DNA from: Evernia prunastri
Lineage: Eukaryota; Ascomycota; Lecanoromycetes; Lecanorales; Parmeliaceae
Direction: 5' to 3'
Length of the DNA: 64,000 bases
Assembly: GCA_003184365.1 (NCBI GenBank)
Contig: NKYR01000170.1
Coordinates: 1-64,000, forward strand
Part shown: piece by piece, positions 43,601 through 55,456 of the stretch
How positions within the stretch are numbered: position 1 is the stretch's first letter
Layout of the letters: every line of letters begins with the position of its first letter
The notes under the pieces: generated by a model
The model's database searches: none
What the model saw: only the letters and a program-made list of their open reading frames with translations
Told to the model about the DNA's origin: nothing
Program-made: the position numbers and the translations under genes

Positions 43601-46515
43601 TTGCGCGTTGACATCAGCTCCTCTGTCGAGCAGCATCTGCACCACTTGATTATGACCTCCTTCTGACGCTGCTCGCAGAGCGTTGCCATAGCTTCCAGCT
43701 TGAGCGTTGATATCAGCCCCTTCATTTAAGAAATTTTCAGCGACGTATTTCAGTCCAAGCAGAGACGCTATTCCCAAGCTAGTCCAGTCCTTAGATTCCA
43801 GGTAAGTGGAATCACAGTATATCTTGAACCAGTAACTTTGTTGTGGTAGTAATATATTGCATAGATTTTTTGCAGCGCTCCATGAATCTTTGGCTCGTTC
43901 CCTATCCTGTGAAACATAATGAATAGCCCAGTTGAGAGCTGCATAGCTGAGGAGGAAATACGGTTTATCTCCTTGTTGGGTATAATCGTCTTGATCCAGC
44001 TGGTCCACAGATATACTAGCGAAATCATCAAAATTAAGGTAGTCGAGGCAGATCTGGGACATTGTGCAATGGGCCGTTGCCATGTTCAAGTATCCTTGCC
44101 ACTTGCCTGACTGCAGTTCAGGCAATTCGGTGTTTCGAACAAGGAACTCTCTTGCAGTCTGATGAATCAAGGATACCTTTCCATCGTGAACGCTAACGAA
44201 GAGACCGCATATATTCTGGATAGTGGATTTGAAACCATCTAGGGGCCATAAATCAAGTTTCCTGTGCGATGTGCAATTTCCTTTTTGAGTTGCTAGTGTC
44301 AAGGCAATATTGACTTCCTGGAGGCTAAGCGGCCTTGTGGCTGCCACAATAAGCTGAAGCAGAATTCGAGCTCGCACATTGTCTGAGCTCCTAGATAAAA
44401 TCCTTTCGTACGCATCAGAGACTTTTGACGGCAGATCGGACAATAGTGAATCTATGTCCGATACCTTGCCGTATTTGCTCCGAGATCTCGTGATGATATC
44501 GATCGTCAGAAAAAGCCAAAGATAGGTGCGATTGTTCATCTCCTTCAAACGATCAGTGATGCGCTTGCAATGCTCAACACTGAAGCCTTTCGCAATACGT
44601 GGCATTTCGTGATCAATTACCAGATTGATATCGTGGCCGATTTTCTGTGATTTATCGTCCCCATCAAAATGTAGATAAGTGCTGACATCTGAGAGTGATC
44701 GAAATCTCTCCTCCAAGTCATCGTAAGGACGACTGGTCACAAGGAACTTGAGTTTATATGAAGGGCTCTTGTGTACTTCAATGTGTGAGAAGAAGCTCAC
44801 CAGCTTCTCCAGTAGTTGGCTCCTGGAATCCTTTTCGCACTCATCTAGAGCATCAATGATGCAAATGATTTCGCCTGCTTCTGAATCTTGAGCGCATTTG
44901 GTTAGAATCCCCCACAACTCGCTGAACGCATCTCGTAGCTTCTTACCATAGCTCTTAACACTCGGAAGCGCATGGCTAACAATAGCGGTGCTTTCAAAGA
45001 GCTGGTGAAGCATAGCACTCAGCGCATTAGCACCACGCATACGTTGTTCTTGGCCATCCTTGAAGAAAAAATAGCAGACGGTCGAGGCCATAGCACTAGT
45101 ACAGACTCTCCTCTCGTCGATCAAGGATCGCGACAGCACAGACTTTCCGCATCCGGGGCCCGCAGAGACCCAGAGAAGTCTTGAGTGCTTACTGTCCCGC
45201 CACTCCAGGAACCTGTGATCCTCAAAGAACCACTCGCAGGTACCAGGAACTCTTGCTGAAACCGAGTCCTTATCGCTTTTATAATCGGATGCCAGAGTCT
45301 CAAGCAATTCGGCCTCTTGGTCATCTCGGCGATCTTGCTGTCTGCTCGCTTTAGATGCCTCAAACATGTCCAGGATGCGTTTCTGGATATCAAGTGATTG
45401 CAACATGTGAGTCGACTCACTGTCGAAGAATTCTTTTTCTCTGGTTCTGTCGGAGAGTGTACAATATTGCGTACAGCTGTCGCTGGAGGTTTCGACCTTT
45501 TTCATCATGCCTCTCCAGTCGTCCAGCTCTAATGTACCCCTAATGCCTCGCTTAAGCGGACTCTGGGATAGATGACAGATCAGTCGAGCTTGATACTCGA
45601 AGATATTGGAATAGAGCTCTACGACAGCCTGAATGAAGTCTGGATGAGCAGGCTTATCTGCAACCCGTAGGTAGAGCCTTTCTTTAAGCTTGTATAAACG
45701 CAAAAGGTCAGAAATGGAATTGAGGCCTTCTATCATAGCATAACTCTGTTGTGAGGAATTCAATAATAACTATACTTTGATTCAGCAGTTACCAGTACAG
45801 CTTTTATATCAGAGCACAGCTTACCGGAAGAAGAATCGACACCCCTGACCACGCTAACGCCGCGTACGGCTGGGCGCTAAGAGCTTCAGAAACGATATCG
45901 TTGGACCAGAGGACGAATTTGATGACCTTTTCACCCTGTTCCCGCACTTTGACTGGTTTCTTGCCAAGATTGACGACCCACTGATCAGCTTCCCGGTCTT
46001 GCAAATTCGAATTGATAATGGTCTCGATAAGCTCAGGGCTTAGAGAAGGATCTGCGGAATTGGTACTGGTAGGGGCCAACCAACGCTTATAAGCTGCCAC
46101 CAAATCCGGTTCTCGAAGTTCCAATGCCTCATATGCCTGTAGCCACAGGTCTTTCGAATTCTTTGCATCTTCAATAGCGATCACATCCTTGTTATGACCG
46201 TGCTGGGTTAGCGGTGGATGTCGTTCTTGGCCTGTGGCGAGTGTTGACTTCTGGCAGTTAAGCGAATTCCCTAGCGACATTTCCGACTTTGAGGGTTGCA
46301 ATAATTCCGAGTCATTCTGTAGAGGTATTAGAGTTTGACTAAATCATCACTTTTGACTGATATACGCTAGAGCCTTCTTCAGGTTGTGCCACTTGGGACC
46401 CTGCTTGTGGTATCATCGCGTTTTTCCTGTGCCCAAAGACACCTTTAATTTTATGGCGTATGCCCTTATGTTCGCCATTGCTATGACGGGACCGCGAAGC
46501 TTGCTCGGAAGTCAT
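40682..46515 (-). CDS. NLR-type NACHT protein with about 29 ankyrin repeats
   Basis: Three exons (46515-46366, 46316-45825, 45769-40682) join in frame to about 1,909 residues; the introns are 49 and 55 bp. Residues about 60-250 form the N-terminal domain of fungal NACHT proteins (LWLQAYEALELREPDLVAAY, KVREQGEKVIKFVLWSNDIV, AALAWSGVSILLP). The NACHT has Walker A SAGPGCGKSVLSR near residue 420 and Walker B ICIIDALDECEKDS near 517, then VTSRPY and the winged-helix region. Ankyrin repeats begin near residue 904: 25 units of 33 residues that are almost identical (GNALQAASxGGHDQVVQMLLDKG), then four ordinary ones. Fungal NLRs trigger cell death on non-self or microbe recognition, and near-identical repeats are their variable recognition part. 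No damage is seen. The ATG at 46515 is the first in frame. Confidence 0.92.
41227..43700 (-). repeat. 25-unit, 99-bp tandem array encoding ankyrin repeats
   Basis: Twenty-five units, each 99 bp and in frame, with high identity between units. Variation is concentrated at a few codons: the residue between GG and YGNAL (E, Y, Q, H, I, D), the two before GH (SG, YG, YR, EG, ER, EE, AG, TG), D/N after GH, V/M before QML, and G/E/R-A/V after DK. The array should change in unit number by unequal exchange. Confidence 0.93.
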
Positions 46516-47095
46516 TATGCTGATGCTCTGGGATTGCCAGAATACATCGGCATCCGTATTGGATTGTCTCAAACTACAGCTTAGAAATCCTCAATGTGAT
46601 GTAGTGACACCAAGCGACTGTCTCTTATACCGGACCGGCAGTGAGTTCAGACTCTGATAATGATTGTTCTAAATAGAGCTCATAGCGAGGATTTGAGACA
46701 CAGCTGACAATACTCGTATATACCCGGAAGTGCAATCTACTGGGTAATGCAATGTAGGGTTAGGGCTTTCAAGCTTTTTCGCAGTGCAGGCATATTATCG
46801 AGCCTTCTACCCACCTATTCTACATATATAATATGCTCTACCATATGTAGCAATGACTGAGAATACTACGACTGTACATTTTATTTGTGAGTAGCCTAAT
46901 TAAGAAAATATGAGGCTATATAAGGCTAAATACACTCCAGACGCTCCTAACAACTTCCCCCTCGCACCGGGATGTCCTGGGGGCGCAAGATAGGGGCGCA
47001 ACGCAAGATTCGCTTAATTTTACCCACTAACTTAAATTAGTATGGTAGCCCCACCAAAATTTAAGTACCTTGGTAACACACACCGATAGTCCCAA
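46516..47095. other. Intergenic
   Basis: Upstream region of the NLR gene; no element recognised. Confidence 0.4.
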
Positions 47096-47179
47096 TTGCA
47101 TCATTCAAATAGTCTAATCAATCCCACACCAAGTCAACCAAATATCCACAACCCCCCCACAACAATCGCAACCATGGAT

Positions 47180-47456
47180 CCCACCATAGATCCCACCATA
47201 GACGCACCTCCCTCCCTTCTTACAGACCTCACCGTCGCCGTCAACGGCCCTCCCAGCGCGGCCGCAACGCCTACCTGGGTCCCCCATCCCTACCTTGAAG
47301 AAGACCTCCATCCTATCCTTCAACGTGCAATCGATCGCATCCCCCCCTCCCAGCCCCCCCTCCTACTAAGCAGGCAGCTTGGTTAGCTCTGCAGGAGAGG
47401 AAAAAGCATGATAAGGCTAATGCGCGCAAGTTACTTGCTACAGAGGTCTCTGAAAA
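47180..47456 (+). pseudogene. Fragment of unknown ORF cut by N 47457
   Basis: ATG in CAACCATGGATCC starts MDPTIDPTIDAPPSLL..., Ala/Pro-rich. After a frame change near 47360 it continues as PTKQAAWLALQERKKHDKANARKLLATEVSE up to the N at 47457. The composition suggests the N-terminus of a transposon protein, but I do not recognise it. The sequence beyond the N belongs to a LINE on the other strand. Confidence 0.3.
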
Positions 47457-47457
47457 N

Positions 47458-47810
47458 GCCCTGAAGTGGTTTGGACAGTAGCCGTTTACGAGGCATGCAT
47501 TGAATATTCGGTGCAGATGAGGGAGAAGAATGGCGCTAGCCTCTTTAAGAATGAGGTTTGGTAACCCATCCTCGCCTGAGGCCTTCTTTGGTGGAGATTG
47601 CAATATCGCCTTCCGAATCTCGTCAGCAGTGATCGCCCTCATCATATGTGCATTTGGATATGTCATGCTATCATCGATGTCAGTCAGATCGGCCTGAACA
47701 GGTGGTGGGAAGAATGTTTTGAGCAATAGATTGGCCTTAGTCTCCGGCTCGCTGGTCTCCAGACCATTTTCGTCGCTTAGTGGGGGCAAGAATTCGCGTA
47801 CGCCCAGCAA
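47458..47810 (-). pseudogene. LINE reverse transcriptase fragment (N-terminal part)
   Basis: Minus-strand frame with FLPPLSDENG, ADEIRKAILQSPPKKASGEDGLPN and LLPHLHRIFNACLVNGYCPNHFR. The KAxGxDG-(I/L)PN block and the FNACL-x-x-GYxPxxFR block are the first reverse transcriptase motifs of Tad-like fungal LINEs. The next motif is not downstream, where an N interrupts, but upstream at 48.6 kb, so the element is out of order. Confidence 0.75.
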
Positions 47811-48153
47811 AGCTTGCACCCTCTACAACAGGCATTTGTACTGCAACGTCCAGGCATGCTTCTGCTTATCCAGAAGCCGTTACGCGCTGCTTCAGCGCCG
47901 AATCCTTGTTTGCTCCCTAAGCACGTGGTATTAGGCGTACCGGATGACTCTGGTCCCTACACTCCACGCACCGACATGCGCATCCGTCCTCTCGGGCTAT
48001 ACAGACAGTGTCTTTCAGGGCCTCGACGAACTACGGCTGTCCCACTCTCGCGAAAGAGAGTGATCCACCAGGGGTCAGAGCCCATTGAAGGGATGAGGTC
48101 CCTGGGGCCATATGTATGCGTGCTTGAGCTCTGAGCAGTCGCTGCCATTATAT
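47787..48153. repeat. 367-bp duplication, copy 1
   Basis: Matches 48600-48966 with about two mismatches and ends at the N at 48154. It starts CAAGAATTCGCGTACG in both copies, and what lies before the start differs completely (two different parts of the same reverse transcriptase). Confidence 0.85.
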
Positions 48154-48154
48154 N

Positions 48155-48600
48155 CGAGTTATAAAACAGGTAGAGGATGGGCGACAGTGGTGATCCTTGT
48201 GGGATGCCAGTGGCTATGGGAGTCCTTGGTGTGGCATACTCGCTTGTTTTTAGTATGGTGGTTCTATTTGAGAGGAAGGATTCCACCCATTTGATAATAT
48301 TCGGATCTATTGACCGTTTTCGGAGGTTGTGCAGTAGTCTGGGGTGGGAGACCTTATCGTATGCGCCTGATACGTCTAACAGCAACATCGTGGCTACTTT
48401 GTCTGAATTCCATGCCTGATAGACGCGTTCTAGCAGGTAATGTATACCATGTTCGCATGACCTTAGTCGTCTACCTCCCATATGCGTGGCGGGCAGTAGT
48501 TGATGCGTCTCCGCCAGATATGCAATGCGCTTAGCGAGAATGAACTCCATTGCCTTCCCCATGGTGTTTAGTAGTGCAATAGGCCTATATCCTTTGGGAC
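48155..48600 (-). pseudogene. LINE reverse transcriptase fragment (palm)
   Basis: Minus-strand frame with KGYRPIALLNTMGKAMEFIL, THMGGRRLRSCEHGIHYLLE, MLLLDVSGAYDKVSHPRLL (first catalytic Asp) and TGIPQGSPLSPILYLFYNS. These are consecutive palm and finger motifs of Tad1-like non-LTR elements. The YADD motif with the other two Asp should follow but is lost at the N. Together with 47458-47810 it accounts for two thirds of a reverse transcriptase domain, rearranged. Confidence 0.8.
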
Positions 48601-48966
48601 AAGAATTCGCGTACGCCCAGCAAAGCTTGCACCCTCTACAACAGGCATTTGTACTGCAACGTCCAGGCATGCTTCTGCTTATCCAGAAGCCGTTACGCGC
48701 TGCTTCAGCGCCGAATCCTTGTTTGCTCCCTAAGCACATGGTATTAGGCGTACCGGATGACTCTGGTCCCTACACTCCACGCACCGACATGCGCATCCGT
48801 CCTCTCGGGCTATACAGACAGTGTCTTTCAGGGCCTCGACGAACTACGGCTGTCCCACTCTCGCGAAAGAGAGTGATCCACCAGGGGTCAGAGCCCATTG
48901 AAGGGATGAGGTCCCTGAGGCCATATGTATGCGTGCTTGAGCTCTGAGCAGTCGCTGCCATTATAT
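48600..48966. repeat. 367-bp duplication, copy 2
   Basis: Second copy of 47787-48153. Differences seen are CACATGG for CACGTGG and CCTGAGG for CCTGGGG. No coding potential is recognised. Confidence 0.85.
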
Positions 48967-49620
48967 ACCACGCCCCGCAAGTCCCCGTAGAGAGCTTGTT
49001 TCGCGTTATCTGCAGAGGTCTCCCTCTAAAAACTGTGTTCTATTTGGGCTTTCCCTACATAGTAGCAGCTGATACAGACCGACCATGTCTTGCAAGAACA
49101 CCACTTTTCCGCTGCGTCTCCCTGACCACGCAGTTGTAGTATTCCCACTAACCAAATCCGTACCCCGATAGTCTAGGCGACACCACATCCATCACTGCCT
49201 TCACACCCAGCAGTGACTTCGGGCCTCAGTGCGAGCGAGGTAGACGTTTCGGTTCTTCCCTGCCCTCGCTACTTTCAGCAGTCTCAGAGCGGGCTCCGGA
49301 TCCAAGGGTGTCCTGTCGCGTTGATAGAACGATATCATTTCACTGGTAGATAAGACCAGCTTCGGGCCTGAGTACGAGTCAGGTAAACAACGCGTCGGGT
49401 GGTTTTCATATCCCAGTGTCCCTTGTAGGTGTCGCATTGGGCCAAGCCCAAAACAACATGAGATCTCTTGGCTCTGATGACTACCTTAGTAGCACCAGGT
49501 TCGTAGCCGGCAGCACGTACAGCTGGATCTCGTCGCCGGCCGCGCGCCCCTTCTGCAGTCAAACTTGCTAGATGCACTTACCCGATTCTCAATACCTTCC
49601 ATTTATCTCCCTCTATATGT
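48967..49620. repeat. Dispersed repeat fragments
   Basis: Two related short blocks (49210-49240 and 49361-49390, TTCGGGCCT(C/G)AGT(G/A)CGAG) resemble one at 30656-30687. Probably pieces of a retroelement; no termini identified. Confidence 0.45.
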
Positions 49621-50362
49621 CAGAGCTCTGGGAAGAATTACTGCTACAACGGTAGCCTTGATAAGCTAATTATGAAGGCTGAACAGCGCGCTTAGACAGC
49701 TCCAATTGCGATCGGCCGTATGTATATTTCGGAAATGTTGTATGGTTGTACCTTTTACTCTCGCATCATCTCGCATACACCGAAGAGAACCTCAGAGAAG
49801 AGATTCTCCTGATATTGGAGTCGAATTGTACTCCAGATAGAAATCAGATACCTGCAAATAAGAATGATGAGGAGGTCAACTTGTGATCTCTTCGCTCATC
49901 GAGTGGGTGGCAAGACCGGCTCCTTTGAAGCGAAAAGGACAGGGATGCCAAGTGGTGAAGTCGATATGAATGCCGAGTCGACGGAGCGTAGAACTCGCAG
50001 TGGTGATTGTTAATCTTACTATGTGTGATTGGCCATAAGAAATGATGCAATAGTCTCTCAAAACATCCCGGCTTGGACAGGCCAACCCTCTCGCAGTCCT
50101 CCTTACTCGCCTTCTTGCACAGTCTCTCCTTCAATCCTCTTCTCCCAAGCTTCAAGTAGTGACTGAAGCTTGATTTCGAATCTGCTCTCTGCGCCGACAC
50201 CAATCGATATTCACTTTCTCCATTACTCATTCTCCAAGACAGATCATAGGCTTTCTCATCACGCTCCTACATTCACAGCACATTTCCATTCTTCCAACAC
50301 CCAAATACGTCCTACGTCACGTCGCCGTCGGTTTCTTCTGTCGACTCTGCCTTCAGCACAGC

Positions 50363-50858
50363 ATGGCCGGCCAAGCAGTTCTCAACGGTGACCGCAGTCG
50401 CCAATTGACGGAAAGAGTTGCCGCTCTCGAGCTCGAGCTGCTTGAATTGAAGGAATCCAGGCGTCAGACCCTGAAACTGCGCAGTCAGCTTCGCTAGGAG
50501 TCCGACACTGCGCAAGGCTTGAGATTCTGTGACTCCGATCTTCAGTCGGCTCCACGAGGCTTCCACTCCTGCAGAATTATCGCATCAAGAAATCAACAAC
50601 TTCCACAACCAGATCATTCAAGGATTCCGTCCTTCTTCGAACAATACCGCCTCCACAACCTCCAAGCGAACGTCTCTGGCTGCATTATCCCTTGAAGAAG
50701 TTCTTACAAAGAAGAAGGCAATCGGCAGAAGGTCTTCCCGGGCCCATGGCAATCAAGCATGGGCTGACAGCGATGCTGCCCAACCCGGGTCCTTCGATGG
50801 CGTGCCTTTACCGTACAGTGGTATATCAGAGCGGTATGCGTGGGGTTGTAAACGATAA
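50363..50858 (+). pseudogene. Short coiled-coil ORF with frame change
   Basis: ATG at 50363 gives MAGQAVLNGDRSRQLTERV followed by a heptad-rich helix (AALELELLELKESRRQ) and a stop near 50496. In another phase from about 50529 the frame LHEASTPAELSHQEINNFHN...SLEEVLTKKKAIGRRSS runs to 50858. The two parts could be exons, but no good donor joins them in phase. Unrecognised. Confidence 0.3.
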
Positions 50859-51802
50859 TCATCATGCAATGTATCCAGATAATGCATCTAACATTGATTG
50901 TGTCCGTATAAATGGCTCGGAGGTAATCCAAGGAAGATGGTCGCCGGACGTGTCCGAAGATCTCCAAGAGCCGATCAGAGAATACTTTCCCTGCTCTGGG
51001 AAACGAGCTAAAAACTATCTCATGCCGGAATCCGACCTATTGAACATATCCTGCATACAGTGTTACTAGCACACGATGGCGTGGCGTCCAGCAATTCGGA
51101 CCTGCGAATGGCATAGTAATGCTCAAGGGGGTAGGAGATTGCTACCATGCCTGCAGGTGTTGGGTTTCTCGTGGGGAGCTTTGTCTTATTTTGGAGAGGG
51201 ACGACGTGTTTGTATTGCTGCCATTGTTGCCCTCTTCCTGTACAGACAGGCGGGATGGGCTGGGTTCAAACGACCTTTCTTACGGGGTAATTAATGAGGA
51301 TTGATTAGAATGCTGGACTTTGTGCTTCTATACTGATAACTTCCCATGAGCTCCATCCATACTATATCAAAGAAATTATGACCTCACTACTGCCATCTTG
51401 AATCCCTCATGGACCGTGATCTTCTAGCTCTACTTCGGTTGCAATTCGACGCTCTAGAGTGGTTTGCACCGGCTGAGTTCCCGCCAATCAGCTGCGTTAT
51501 GAGTGATTCGTAATTGGAGGGTCAGGTGTTGTGAGATTTGCAATTGCGTGGTATAACAGATAGACAGCATTGAAATGATCTAGTCAAGCAAATCTGCATC
51601 CCCCTCGTGCACTTCCACACTCCAACTAAACGCTTCTGCAATCTCGTTCCAAACATCCGTACAGATAACCGTCATGCGATCAGGTGCTTCGGCCCCATTC
51701 CACCTGCCCGGCTGCAACAGTCCCGTGGAAAGAATGTTTGCGTACCGGAGCAGCGAAAAGGGGGGTTTTGCCAAAGGTGCTATGATCCGCTCGAAGCGCA
51801 GT
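50859..51802. other. No gene recognised
   Basis: Intergenic; 3' flank of the ankyrin gene that follows on the minus strand. Confidence 0.4.
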
Positions 51803-54800
51803 CTAGGCGTGCGATGCATCACTGTCATCTGAATCAAGCTCTTCCATCCTGTCCTCATCTTCAGATACATCCAAAACTCCGCTGTCATCCGTATCGACCT
51901 CTTCCATTCTTTCCTCATCTTCAGACGCGTCAGTAGATGCGTAGTCGGTAGCGTGCACGGTGACGCCGAGGCTTTCCAATTCCTTCACGTTGATTGATTT
52001 ATTTGAGTAACGCGTCCTCGCAAATTCCTTCATGTGATCTTTCCAGTATCCCCTGAGAAAGTCGACGAAAGGGATAGCCATTTCGTCATATTTCTTCTCG
52101 AAGTGCAGCAAGAGCTCTTCGAGCTTTTGCACTGTCTCTGCTTGCTCTTCTCTGATCTCGCGTCTTTCTTCTTCGTCATCTAACTCAACAATAACATTCT
52201 GATGCCGCCAATAATTTCCTGAACACTCCATCGCGACGCCAGTAGAGCAGCATGTATGTCGGAGCCTAAGCTTTGCGAAAGTGTTGAACCGAAGCATCTC
52301 CTGGCGAAACCCTATTGATCTGGGCTGATTAATGTCTAGCAAATCTGCGACTGCCTCTGTGTACCGTAGAGCTAACTTTCGTGCGCTGGAGAAGCTTAAC
52401 GGGGGGAGATAATGCAAATTACCGGAAATGATGGTTTTCACCATGGTTGTATAAGGATGACAGCCTCCAATAGAGCATGCGCAAGCGCAGCAGTCAGCTG
52501 GCGAATCGCAAAGAACTTTTCTAAACACCCTCCACACTTTGCTCGACATTTCACTCGAAATTTCATCCGACATTCCATTCAATAGAAAACAATCAGGCGC
52601 CCTAGCCCAATATTCAGCTCTTCTAAAGGACCTGCCAAAGAAGAGAGCAAGGTAGTGAGCAGCCGTTACATAAGAGGTCCATTCTGTTTTGATTGCTCTT
52701 TCTTCTTCAGGTACTGAGCGAAGAAGGTGCTCTTGATGATCGAACGCGAAAGCGTAAGCTTGCCGGCGATCAAGGTTAGCACCTTTGGAGACGAGCCATT
52801 CCACAAGCTCCGAATTCAGATTGTATCCAGCTGTCGTTCTCATCATTACTATCAAAGGAGAATGGCCGAATTCGTCGAACTCGTCGACGTCCCGAAATCC
52901 AGCGTCCCATAGGGATTGGGCCTGTCGTCGATTGAGAGCTGATAAGTGGTACACCGTACAGTCTGATAGCGGACGCTTCAATGAATTCGGAACTTTGAAT
53001 TTCTCACTCAGCATAGAAGCTGCGAGTGAAGCTTTATGATCCAAGAGGCTTTCATCTGAAAGGTTCAACTTCTTCAGGGATTCAGTGTCCAATGAAATGC
53101 GTGCTAGATCTGCCAACACCCGACGGCGCTCAGCTACAAGGGAAATGACAGCATCAACGACGGGTACAGCGTCAATACCAATCAGCGCGCCACTATCTGT
53201 CGTCGTCGATCGACTCTCATTTGCAATAGCGTATTGTAATATCGACTTCCCGTAAATTTCGCCGGAGCGAGGATCTACTGGGTAGAGCGCACAATCAGCT
53301 TCAGCAAGAATTTTGATGGTCTCAACACGTCCCCGATCTATAGCGTAGATGAAGACGCTGTCTCGTCTTGCGTCTAAGCATCTACAACGGCACCATAATT
53401 CAGCAACAAACGCATGCCTTCAGGCCAATTCACACAGAGATGTAGAGGCAGCTGCCCAAGCTTGTTTCGGTGATGAACGGATTCAGGATCATGGCAGATA
53501 GCTGATAGAAGAGAAGTTCGAGACCTTGCTAATACGGCTTGCATGACTTGATTGCAGCCAAGAGCTTGCCAAGATCAGTGACCTGCGGGACTGCTATGAT
53601 TTAGGCATGCTAACCTTCTGCAAGATCTGGAAACTCGGCCAAATCCTCTATAAGTATATCTTCGCTCGCAAAGCTGGAATCTAGCACCTGTTGGGGATCT
53701 CGAAGAATCTCAGCTCCGAGGTCAATCACCTTCAGGTTGAGAGAAGTATGCAACAGCTTGTTGCTATGGCCTCTGAAAAAGCCGTACTGCTCAATCAAGA
53801 CGTTAAGCGGGGTCCTGAGAGCAAATTAGCCTACAAATCCTAGTATCTTGAGCGGGTATTGTTCTATACAGGCCCTGCGCATTGACACTATTCAATGGTA
53901 CCCCCCACTCAAAGAGATTTTTCAAGAAGTGAAAGTAAAGGTGAAACATGTTGGCATTCATCGGTTCGCGGGAGCAAAAGAAAGTATACCCGTAGTATTC
54001 GCAAGCTTTCTGGATGAATATTAGCATCAAACATGACCAAAGCGGGTTAACATAACGAAGAGAAAGCGCACGTGCAGTATTGTGTTACCCTCCTCATCCA
54101 AGTCGTAGGGTGACGCCTTGCCATCTCTGTATAAACGTGATAGCTCCTGCTTTGCAAATTGGCATGCTGCTTCCACGTCGAACGCTGAGTATGACTCCGG
54201 AAAACGGAAATCTATGACCTCGAAAGCCGGTGCATTAAAAGGCACGGTAGGACTGAAGGCCAGTGTAGGGCTTATCGAGAAGCCACCAGACCCACATGTC
54301 ATGGACATCGATATCAGTAATGCTCCAGCTAGGAGTGGCCCACTGTAGGATAGCCTCATTCCGTACTGCTTCTCCACGCCATTCTGTCCGAAAAACGGAC
54401 AATGGCTACGGTGAACAACGGTACCTCCGATCACTGCCGCATCTAAGCCGCCTGAGGCTCGTGCGCCATAACGCCTGCACCGTTGCGAGGCATTCAGTGG
54501 GGTATGAGTAGAGGATAGGCGACAAGTGCAACGTTGCAAAGGTTGAGGTTTCGAGCTTTGTTTCGAATTTGGTTTCGAGGATCGCATTCTGCATTCTTGT
54601 TCGTTGACTGAGCGAATGAGGCTCGGGCTTTGTGCTATGCCCAACTGAAGAGCGGAGATATTCTGATTCTGGAAACTGTGAGGATAGGTTTTCGTATTTT
54701 CTTTTTCTTTTCAAAGCGCAAGCAAAGAATAATCTTACCAAGAGCTGCATGGCTTGACTTTGCTGCGACGACGCATTTTGCACATCGATTCTCATTGTGC

Positions 54801-55456
54801 TGTGTTTATGTCCGTAGAGCTCGAATTGTCTGATCACCGCGGTTTCAATCATGTTCGGCATCTGATCGGCTTGTGCCTTGCTATTAGCTGTTAAAAAGTC
54901 CAAAGCAAGTCTCGCCTCCGTAGCTAAATATCTGAACTCCTGTTAGAACAATACTTGTTGCGTAGCTAAAATCAGCTCATCATATTTTGCCCTGAGAATC
55001 TACTCACAGATTGAGCATTTGAATAGCGCTGCTAAGACCGTTCTGAGACACCGCCACTGCGCGGCGCAAGTCTCTGAGCTTCTCTTTGTTGAATAAGTGT
55101 ACACTTCGTATCCTGACATTGTGTACCTTGTCCAGAATACCAGAAGGCTGACTGATCGGCTCAGACTCGACAAGTGCCAAATTTAGTGTATTCAGAGCTG
55201 TCGTACAGGATTTAATTTGTGCGCGAACAGCTTGGAGATTTTCTGAGGTGCTGTCATCAATGCTTTCGACGACCGAGAGCCTGTCTTGCAGACCCTTGAA
55301 GGTGAGCTCGAGATGAGATACTTTAGCGAGATCGTCTTCGATATCGCTATCGTGATTCTTCCAGGCTCTGCAATAATTAATAAGCCCTTTACAGACTTCG
55401 AGGCCGAGGCTAATGAAGCCAGCAGTCCCAGCCGCAACTGAGAATGGATCAGTCAT
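51803..55456 (-). CDS. PigL_N/HeLo-like ankyrin protein, one frameshift
   Basis: The model has exons 55456-55008, 54931-54739, 54644-54072, 54009-53870, 53814-53615 and 53564-51803. Its introns of 50-94 bp keep phase until about 53375, where the frame changes by one base. The N-terminal 150 residues (MTDPFSVAAGTAGFISLGLE, INYCRAWKNHDSDIED) are the PigL_N-type helical domain found on many fungal signalling proteins. A Cys-rich middle (LQRCTCRLSS) and FRFPESYSAFDVEAACQFA lead to DLDEEGNTILH and NAQGLTPLNVLIE ankyrin units. RNKLGQLPLHLCV and further units follow, and the tail is acidic (EDEERMEEVDTDDS). The total is about 1,105 codons. Such proteins are NLR-like sensors or adaptors by architecture; function is not shown. 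The frameshift may be a sequencing error or early decay. Confidence 0.75.

Noticed and set aside
41563..43725. Several long Cys/Met-rich open frames over the ankyrin array
   Set aside because: They are the alternative phase of the 99-bp repeat on the same strand; any open 99-bp unit stays open when repeated.
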